A program made the position numbers and the translations under genes. From Cylindrodendrum hubeiense (taxonomy: Eukaryota > Ascomycota > Sordariomycetes > Hypocreales > Nectriaceae): 64,000 bases of DNA. The stretch is from positions 1 to 64,000 of the forward strand of contig JAANBB010000089.1 of assembly GCA_014621425.1 (NCBI GenBank), in the 5' to 3' direction. Below are positions 55,547 to 64,000 of the stretch, piece by piece (the first letter of the stretch is position 1; the number at the start of each line of letters is the position of its first letter). The notes beneath the pieces were generated by a model. It was not told where the DNA came from, did no database searches, and saw nothing but the letters and a program-made list of their open reading frames with translations.

Positions 55547-58500
55547 CAATTTCTGATTATCCTCGACTTTACGTAGGAACTACCATGGTGCTTGATAGAT
55601 CACCCAGAAACTACAGTAAAGGGAGGTTTGCCAGGATCCTTGATGATCGTTCTCTCGGCAAGCGATGCCGTCCTTGCAAGAGCCAACCATCCCCACAAAA
55701 CCATACCGCCTTGACGAAGTCTCGGGTCGATCAATAGGCTAGGAGTCTATTGGGCAGGGATCCAGGTAGGCGGGTTGATCTTTGACCTGGGTGAGCTTAA
55801 TCGTGCATGAGGAGGCGTTCAACCTCCTTTCTCACCAGCCATCAAAGCTGAGCATGAAGTCATCATTCTATGCGTCGGTTTCTGAGTTTCTTACTAGTTT
55901 CCATTTCACTCGTGCTGTTCCAATCGCATCTTGCCTCGTCAGTTGCTGCACAACGTAATCAGGCCAGCAATTACCTTCGTAGCTTGTAGTAGCCTGCACC
56001 CCTATTGCTGAATGGCGTTAAAAACTACCGGGCCAGGGCTAGCGGCACTATGGTCTAAGATCGACACAGCCAGCAAATCGTGCAGCATGAGGCTCCAGCT
56101 GCTTGGTGCCTGTGCCGACGTCATCAGCCACTGACGACGGAGGGCTAGCAGAAGCAAGCCGTCGCAAAATGGTATGTGGGCTGCGCTAGACTGTGGGGAG
56201 CTGAGAATGCGTTAGCTCATAGACGGCTTGGGGTAATCCGGAAGAGCAAAATCCGCCGTCTGAGGTTGATTCGGAAAACCTGGAGACCCGAACATGTCTC
56301 TCTGAGCAATGTAAATCCCCCTGTTCCAAGTCAGGTGGGAGTGAGACTCTGTGATTCCCCTTGCTAGTTCGGGGACTTTTCTGTTGGGTGGTGTGGTAGG
56401 TGTCTGCATCCCGCCCCAAGCTCCACGTGGGGCCACATCGCAGGGTCTGAGCCAAGCCTAAATAAAGTAAGTCGATCGGCATCTAAGAGATCTGCGATCC
56501 GGCGTTCGATTGGCCCGGAACGAAAGAGAAAGAAATTCCCTCTCCGCATCCTGGCTCTTCTGGGCAATGATATTCACAACATGGCTTTATGAGGAGAGGC
56601 TCGTCCGTCACTATTCAATAGCTGGCGCCTGGGAAACAAGCTGTCCATGCGAAGAGGAGGTACCGCATACTCGTCGGCATGTCCGAGTCTACCGAGGCCC
56701 AATACTGCGCCCGTGGAGAAGAAAATATATATTGGCTTGCACTGTACGGGGGCGTAGTACGTAGTAGTCTCGGGTATACGGTGCAGCTCTCCGTAGTGGA
56801 CAATAGCCATGTAGCCGTCTTTTCTAACCTTGTCCGGCTGATCGACGTGATGTTGATCGCCGCGATGCAAGATACAACCGTTTGGTGGCGTATGGCAGAG
56901 AGATCTCCTGGGTTTTCCGTTTTCTTGGGCTCAAAGTTACAGATGATCACGGTCCAGCTTTCTTCAATTGTCTGGCCCGGCGCCGTTGACCGAACCCTAT
57001 GTCTTAGCTGCCACCATTGATCAACGGCAGTGGAATTCAGCCAATGCGTGTCTGACAGTATTCTTACCCTATAGCAGGCCTCCAGAACGCCCCATTCGGT
57101 ATGTGGCTCCAATGACGACAGACCCCTCAGACTTTGCTCTGCCGAGTCCCTAGCTTGGGGGAGCTCCTCGGCCCGCGTCATTCATCTTAGCAATGGTGGA
57201 GTATGGGTGAAGGGAACGCGACGGACAAAGCCTCAACAAGCTAGCCACCTTGACTCGCACCTTGGCCACCCAATGAAACTTGTGGATGCGCCAACGCGGG
57301 ACGGGTTGCGCAGATTCACGTTGGTCAATTGGCCATGGCCACTACTTTTGCCACGATGGGGCCCAGAAGAGCAGACTACCAGCAGCGCGCCTTGCAACCC
57401 GCAAGCCTCGGATCTTAGCCATTCCGCTCCACTCAGCTTCTCATGTAGTAGCGGAATCGATGCAGCCCCGGTCGGTCGGTCCAACTCAAATTGAACAGAT
57501 ACTGCCGATCAACTACGAGCTCTGAGACGGATGCCGAACAACCCGTGTGGGCTGCGTGTTGAACTGTCATCGCTTCCCCCAGAAATGCACTTTATTCATG
57601 GAGGTGACCATTTTGCCCATTCACTCGCAAGAGGGAAGCCTGCTGGCAGAGGTTTATTTTCACGACTACCTGGATGTTCTTATTTGTGGGTGTCACTGCT
57701 TCATGAATAGCACACATGAGAACGAGGTGGCAACCCAGAAAGCTCTGCAGAATAAGTGGCAGACTAATGTACGAATCAATATCAACTTTAGACGCTCTCT
57801 AAGGCTGCGACGGGTTGAGTTTGGACTTGTCGCCTGAATGTATCTGCAGCTCACGTTCCCAATATCAGACAGGAAGGATGAGGGATGCATTTAATGACGA
57901 TGGAAGCTCTTGGTCTTTTTATAGCCAGTTGACAGCTTGCTGTCTGTCTCTTTTACCTAGATATGTGATGCCTTCAGGTCGCATTCGCAGCAATTGACTT
58001 TGCGGTTCCTATCCTTTGAGCTGCGGGTTCGTAGCTATTCCATTTCCTATCTAAAGTCTAAATCGCGATGCCTGATACCCAACCGTCGAAATTCACAAAA
58101 CTTGGCCTTTCTTTCAGTTGAATGGAATTTTCTAGTAGATATCTCATCCTTGTGTTGATTAGAGAGTGGTTGTCACATAGTTAACGAGTGTGATGTTCAA
58201 CTTTGCTTACATTTGGTTCACAATGATGAATCTTTCCCACTTTGGTTTCACCGATTAGATTTAGGCATGATCATTGATCCAGCGTTCTCGAAATTCTCGA
58301 AAATCTTAGACTATCGTACCCTCCATTAAGTAAGCTACTAGATATTAGAGCTCAAGCAAGAAGAGGATTGATCTCGTCCATAAATTCCATACCCGGTTAT
58401 CATTTCAGCGAATAGGTTTCTGAACTCTCGGATTTCATCCCAAGTATAGAATTTACGTTTCATAGTACGAGTTTCATATTGTAAGTGAAAGTTGTTTGTA

Positions 58501-58813
58501 AAAGTTCGCTGAATGAAGCGAGTTTTAATCGTAGGAAGAGATGGAAACCCAAAGTTCTTCAATGATCTAAATCTAAAGCTCTGCTTGTACTGTACACTCA
58601 AAATTCTCAAAATTCTCAAAATCTCGACTCCTTAGAGACCAGCTCTCCAAACTGAAGCAATCGGAACTCCAAGACCCAGCACCTGGTAGACTGAAGGGCA
58701 AAATCCCTTCAAGACAATGTCTCCAAGGCTCTCATTTTCCCGCTCCATGGTTCTATCTATGCTCGATTGGACGCTGATGTTCGAGTCCAAAGGTCAGGGG
58801 TGTCGAAGGCTAT
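55547..58813. other. Long region without supported genes
   Basis: About 3.2 kb. The longest frame (56615-57181, minus, 188 codons) has no domain and no supporting exons. Between 58275 and 58625 there are scattered 'aattctc(a/g)aa' words, including three in a row near 58600-58620. Nothing else stands out. Confidence 0.45.
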
Positions 58814-60073
58814 TTAGGCCTTGCACTTGCTGCTCTTGGTGGTGGTGGTGGCAGCAGCGGCAGTAGTGGTGCTGACAGCGAAGCCAGCGGAGGGAGTTCC
58901 GGTGCCGCTGCCGGGAGTTCCAGTGCCGCTGCCGGGAGTGCCAGGGCCGCCGCTGCCGCCGCCACCGCTGCCGCCGCCACCGGAGTTCGAGTTCTCAACA
59001 CCGCCCTCGGCATAGAGGTAGGAGGCAGGGGTAACGGTCTGAGACAAGGTAGAGTTGATTCCGAAGGCCAACCAAGCGAAAAGACCGTCAGATAGGCTGT
59101 CTCCGAGCAGGGTATACTCCATGACGGGGTCGACTCCATCAGTGGCAACCTCCTCGCTCAGGATGGAGTCCTCAGAGTTGGTGGTGATCTCCTGGGTGTT
59201 GGTGTTGTAGGGGGCGAGAAGCTCAACGTCGGTGATGAGATCCTGGTCGAAGAAGGCCTGGCCGACGTGGCTGGCATAGTTCTCCATGCCAAGGGTCTTG
59301 TTGGCGAGCAGAGTGGCGTTGGTGTGAATCATGACGTGAATGTGAGTGGCACGGCTGGTGTAGTGACCGGGGAAGATAGACTCAAACTGGGCAACACCAT
59401 CGTCATTGGTCAGCTGGATACCACGCAGCCAGGTGTTGTCGATGTTACTCTCATCAGTGCTGTCTCCGTTTCCACTAGCCACAACGCCGGAGTAGACACC
59501 AGTAGAGTTGCAGTGCCACATCTCCAGGTAAACGTCGGGGATAGGCTCGCAGGTGTCTACATCAATGACCTGGTAGTCAAGGACAATATCCAGACCGCCC
59601 TGGTCCTCGACGAGATCCTCTCGGACATATTCACCAGCGACATCTAAACGAAGAGTTAATACAGGTTATTGGAGACTCTGTGTTGATGCAAACTTACAGT
59701 AAGGTCCCTGGGTGACCTCAGGGGTGAGGACACAAGAGTTGATTCCGGAGAAGAGAGTAGCGGCATCGGTGTTGACAGTGTATCCCTGATCGGTCTCGTT
59801 GTGGGAAGTGCCGAGGACAGTGTCGAGGTCACGCTTCTTGAGACCACGCTTGGCGCGGGCCTTCTCGATCTGGGCGTTGCGGCGGGCGACATTTCGGGCC
59901 TCAACACCGCGAGCCTTGAGCTTCTCGGCGCAGTGGGCGAGAGAGGAACGCTTGACGGACTGGAGGAAGTCTCGGCGCTCGGCAGCCTCTTCAGCGACGT
60001 TGTGTCCGGGGTGAGCAATGGCAACTCCGCTCAGGAGGGCGAGGCCGGCGATGGCGTTGTTAGAGAAACGCAT
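58814..60073 (-). CDS. Secreted intradiol ring-cleavage dioxygenase
   Basis: Two exons, complement(58814..59643, 59698..60073), 401 aa, 54-nt intron (GTAAGT...TAG). Signal peptide 'NAIAGLALLSGVAIAH'. The intradiol fold shows 'LTPEVTQGPYYVAGEYVRED' with the family's first iron-ligand Tyr region rebuilt by the splice, 'DVYLEMWHCNSTGVYSG' (second Tyr), 'WLRGIQLTNDDG' and 'PGHYTSRATHIHVMIH' (Tyr and the two His ligands). These extracellular fungal enzymes cleave catechol-type rings between the hydroxyls, using Fe(III). After about residue 330 comes a Gly/Ser/Thr-rich tail ('GGGGSGGGGSGGPGTPGSG') ending in 'KSSKCKA', probably a wall linker. Codon bias matches the neighbouring secreted gene. Confidence 0.92.
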
Positions 60074-60244
60074 GTTTGTTGTGAGAGAAATCGAGTTCTA
60101 AGAGTCTTTGGAAGGTTGAAGCAGGGCTGGAAGCAAGGCTGGAAGTAAGTGAGCTGGAAGTGCTGAGACCTGCAGCGGATGATTGGATGTGAGAGTGAAT
60201 TGAGGCTGAATGTGATGAGAAGATATCGAAAGGTATTCCATCAG

Positions 60245-60257
60245 TGATATATATATT
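60245..60257 (-). promoter_or_regulatory. TATA-like box of the dioxygenase gene
   Basis: 'atatatatatc' on the minus strand lies about 175 bp upstream of the ATG at 60073, within the usual range for fungal TATA elements. Confidence 0.4.
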
Positions 60258-63200
60258 GGTCAAGTGGTCCCTATTGTCATAGCATAGGTACCACTCAATT
60301 CGCATCCTCGTCCGTGTACAATGTGGGGCTCGCCCCAAAGCCGACTTGGCCTTGACAAAGACAATGTTCCAATTACGCGTTCCCCCGGGCTGCGTAATCG
60401 TCCTCCCTATTCTTGTTTCTTCGTAACGCCGCCAGCCCAGCCAGTTTGCGGGGATCTCCACTGGCGTGGAACGCGCGCGGAGGGGGCGCTGCCATGGCGC
60501 TCGCGCGCCGTTGGGCGGGAAATCCGCATGAATGACACTGTAGACGGCATGTGCAATGAATGACGCAGCTCTGTTTGAGAAGCGTTGGGCCTATCAACGG
60601 CCGCGCGAAACAAAGCACGCGGACTCATCCTCCACATTCAGAAACGTTGAAACCAGATGCCGATGTCGAGTCGTCGGCAATTGGTCAATGGCGCTGGGGG
60701 ACGGATCAGGGGTCGGCCGGGACGCGCAAGCCTCGCTCGGCGGAGGGTCAATCCAGCCAACGCACGGAGCGTCTCCCACCTCCCGGACTGTGGCTTCGCC
60801 TTGACCTGACAGCCTTGACAGGTACCGGACAAGGCGAAAATGATGCAAGATCCAACCTAGGCCGAATGGACCCAAGATTGTCGCATAATGTCGATCTCAT
60901 GCCGAATAGCCATCATGTAATTGGCCTTGGCAGATTGACGCCGCGTGTAAAAGTTGTTTTGCGTGCACGAGGGACGACCGAGACAGCGTTTGGCTCGTTT
61001 TCATCCCATTTGCCAGGGGAGGACCCTGGAAACACATTTTTAAAGTCATCCAGACTTTTCTTTGTGTCTTCAGGGAGGCGAAAATTTTCGGAAACCAAGC
61101 AGCTCGAGATCTAGACCCTGGGGGGGGGTCTTTGGCCAGCCTGAGCGCTGTGAGCTAAATCAGGGTCACGGAGGCTCTCCTGCACTGCATTGGCCAAACA
61201 GAGATGCGGCAGGGAGAGAAATCAAGGCCGCACAGTCAAGCAACGAGTCCGTTCCCTTCATCCCGCGGGCCAACCGAGAGGACTTTTTTCGATCATCTCT
61301 AATTCAGGGGGCTTGCGCTGTGACACTCTCTCCACTGTTAACCGGGGCCAGGGCAGCAGTACCGAGGGCCAATGTGAAGCCCGCGGTTTCTGATGACGAC
61401 AGCACCGACGAAAACAAGACATCACGATGGGAGGCATACGGGAGGCATGTGGAAGGCATGTGGGAGGACGAAGAGCCCGAGTCATTGGGGGTCCCTGGTT
61501 CGTCCCATTGGAGGAACAACTGTCGATCATTGCTGCAAGGCTATCACTTCCGCTTTTAGGCACTAGTTCCGGAGCCACGCACGCGGCAAGGCGGCTACGA
61601 AGCCGCTACGCCACTCCGATGGCAATGCAGTGCAGTGACGACGAGGCCCGTTGACGAAGCTCCTTATGAATATCAGGGACTTTGTTGCGATTGGGTCCAT
61701 GGCAGAACGCAGTCGGTTCTGTGCAGTCTCCAGGTCCAAAGCGACCCTGCGAGCGTCGGTTCTGCAACCCGCTTCCCGTGATTGGGGTAAAAGGTTTTAA
61801 GCTTATTGGCCGCGTAAGCCTCCACCTGTGCAGAGCGTCTCCGAAACAGCGTCGAGTGCGCCACCGTCCCGAGAAGGGGCTTTGGCAGGGATGTTGACAC
61901 CCTGAGAATGCATGGCGGCCTCCTTGTGTCAATCCTGCATGTAATTTGGTCCTCTTCTCCTTCTAGAACTGGTCGTTGCTCAGATACTAAAACGCCTCAA
62001 TGTGCGTGCCGCGCCGCAATTATGCAGCATCTAAACGGGGAACGGCAACTGGATAAATAACAGGAGAGTTGAGCCAGCCAATTGTGCAATCTAATATTTT
62101 TTAACTTTGATAGTCATTTAACCATAATCAGATTGTCCTCACCTCTAATTGCGCCTCGTGCAAGGACCAGTAGCATCAACCTCGTCAATGTCTTGAAGCT
62201 ACCCTGGAGTGTTTTTCTTTTACATTAGGCCCATCGTCACTCTCTCAATTAGGTGTATTCTCTTTACTTTTTCTCTTGCAGTTGTTACACAAATGTGTGA
62301 CTGAACTCTATCACTGATATATCGTAAGATGGTTGCTTGTTTTATTTAATGGAGCTGCCAAATCATCATGCATGATCACGGTGTGACGAATTTTTGCCCT
62401 GCTGCAGCGATAACCACATTGGCCCACTAAACGCAGATCCCTGACCACAAATAATCGTTGAGGCATACTATGAGTTATGTTCCTGAGGGCGGATAATATC
62501 TCATTACGTTGTTTGAGAGGGGTACCTGCATATGTTCCACGCCTCGTCATCACGTAATACTGGATCCAATCCGTAGCCTTTGAATCCAAGGCAACAGTTT
62601 CTTGATACTCCTCCTAAAGCACTGGCTGAGGGCCTTCTCATGGTTCCCAAGCACAAACGGCCAACAATTTTGGTAGCTCTATCCATCACGGTGCTATTCT
62701 CGCTACTTTTCGGTGTGAACAAATTGGACATCGGGAGCATTCCCAATGGCTCTCTCATGCCCCGAGTATGCTCACATTTGGCCGCGTACGCATCTAGGTT
62801 GATCCTCAACTACGCGTCAGTCACGTCCTAGATAACCACCATCAGTTTGTTCAAGCTTGTTCCTATTGCTCCAAATAGTACACCGAGAGAACCACTGTCA
62901 ACAACCAAACGTCTCTACGCCGTAATTTCGCCCAAAGCCAGCCTGCCGCTGCTCTGGTCCCTTGGCACGCACAGACTCCGACGTTGCACCGCCGAATCCT
63001 ACCATCCTCCGCTTGACCTCCGCCCCATCAAAGCTCGGAGCCGGAGTGTCCGCTGTGGCTGGAGCGGCACACGTGTATCCCACATCCCGGTTCTTATTTG
63101 TGATGCCTCTATTTTGAGCTCGGCACGGAGCAACCCGGAGCACGAATCCGACCTGGTTTGAAATCCACGTGCCTCGCTTCGGGATGATACTGAGCACTCG

Positions 63201-63935
63201 CGAACCCCTTATTTTCACCGCGACCTCCCTACCTTTTGTTTTTGCGATTTGCACGACATTGCTTGTGCCAGACATTCTTTACAACCAACGAAGATACAGG
63301 TAAACCTTCCCATCAAGGTCTCTCATTTTACTTCATTCACTATCGCTGCCGATCTACGATAGTGAATTTATTGTACCCACAAACAGAAAGCTTTATCTAT
63401 CTGTGAAGGCTGGCGGTTAGTACTGGTGGTTAGGATAGACATCAACACCTCGAAGATGAAGAAGACTGTTTGAGAATCACATCATCAAATCTCTGAGCGA
63501 GAAGCATTGGGCCTCCGTATAGTGAGGTCCCGACGACATTGGAAGGAAAACAAGGATCTCACTCGGATGTGGGTTTTTTGATGCACCGTTACCTCGTAGT
63601 CTAAAGCTAGAGCTCAAATGGAGCATGTCCGAATGGCCCTACCCATATCATCCCTGCTTGCAACTAACAAAAGCCCGGACCCTGGATATTACGAAAGTCA
63701 CTCACTGCAGATGAAAACAACCACATGATATTCATTTGTTATGACAAACTTGGAACAGGAGCTCGGCAGCTCGGCAGCCACCAGCAGAGGCCCACATCGC
63801 GGCGGAGAGAAAATGATTCCGTGACTCATGATCGTATGCTTCTCAGTGGTCACGGTTCTTCAAAAAGTCCAAAAGAGAGTGCTAGGTTTTCAAAGAAGAT
63901 AATTTTCTCTTGGTGGAATTCAGTCTCGTATCAAT
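60258..63935. other. Gene-free right part
   Basis: No gene supported in about 3.7 kb. 60400-61700 is GC-rich, which keeps several frames open by chance (up to 184 codons); none has a domain. A run of nine G lies at about 61119-61127. 62050-62330 is AT/pyrimidine-rich. Open frames at 62504-63275 overlap on opposite strands without features. Confidence 0.45.
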
Positions 63936-64000
63936 ATGACAAAAGACACCTTGGCTTTGAACATTTCTTCCGTTATCATCGGGGGCTTGTTCGTATTTGT
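63936..64000 (+). CDS. Start of a gene running off the window
   Basis: From the ATG at 63936 the frame is open to the edge and reads 'MTKDTLALNISSVIIGGLFV', an N-terminal hydrophobic segment like a signal anchor (as in cytochrome P450s and other membrane enzymes). Only 21 codons are visible, so the call is tentative. Confidence 0.3.
   Translation, partial: MTKDTLALNISSVIIGGLFVF

Noticed and set aside
56615..57181. 188-codon minus-strand frame
   Set aside because: No domain or repeats and no matching exons on either side.
60560..61114. 184-codon plus-strand frame in the GC-rich right part
   Set aside because: Composition explains the openness; residue order looks random and other frames are equally open.
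33723..63935. Possibility of one secondary-metabolite cluster including the peroxygenase, FAD oxidase and dioxygenase
   Set aside because: No polyketide synthase, peptide synthetase, terpene synthase or prenyltransferase core gene is present, and the enzymes are far apart.

Overview
The window looks like nuclear DNA of a filamentous ascomycete, most likely Eurotiomycetes (Aspergillus/Penicillium type). The evidence is short introns (46-70 nt, GTAAGT/GTATGT donors, CTAAC/CTGAC branch sites), fungus-specific families (Zn2Cys6 regulators, HET, DUF7730, PTH11-like rhodopsin-fold proteins, GH128, heme-thiolate peroxidase, DUF3435), dispersed 5S rRNA genes and an intron-containing tRNA. Exon models were built by hand from splice consensus and frame continuity. 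No database search was possible, so family names rest on recognised motifs.

Layout. 1.8-6.3 kb: a small beta-trefoil-like protein, arylamine N-acetyltransferase, a GNAT acetyltransferase and a short-chain dehydrogenase. 7.7-13.4 kb: an F-box protein, a graveyard of a phosphorylase (PNP/UDP) domain and a regulator fragment, and a DUF7730 protein. 13.5-18.6 kb: a secreted zinc metalloprotease-like protein and a very Ser/Thr-rich secreted protein. 19.4-22.7 kb: an MFS sugar transporter and a GPI-type GH128 glucanase. 22.7-27.0 kb: a divergent pair of an unusual double-zinc-cluster regulator and a sulfatase. 28.8-31 kb: an amino-acid permease and tRNA-Ala with a 19-nt intron. 33.7-46.9 kb: accessory region with two HET-domain genes, a DUF3435/chromodomain relic, a ZZ-finger membrane protein, a small peroxygenase and an ankyrin-repeat relic. 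47.3-51.5 kb: a 7-TM rhodopsin-like protein and a secreted FAD-linked oxidase. 53.7-54.3 kb: a tandem 5S rRNA cluster. 54.6-60.1 kb: a hydrophobic secreted protein and a secreted intradiol dioxygenase. The last 4 kb is almost empty, and a new ORF starts at the very end.

The most distinctive content is the collection of intact and broken allorecognition/innate-immunity parts (HET proteins, one with a WW module inside the HET N-terminus; a PNP/UDP effector relic; an ankyrin sensor relic) beside a mobile-element-type DUF3435 relic. The second is the divergent locus whose regulator carries two consecutive Zn2Cys6 clusters.
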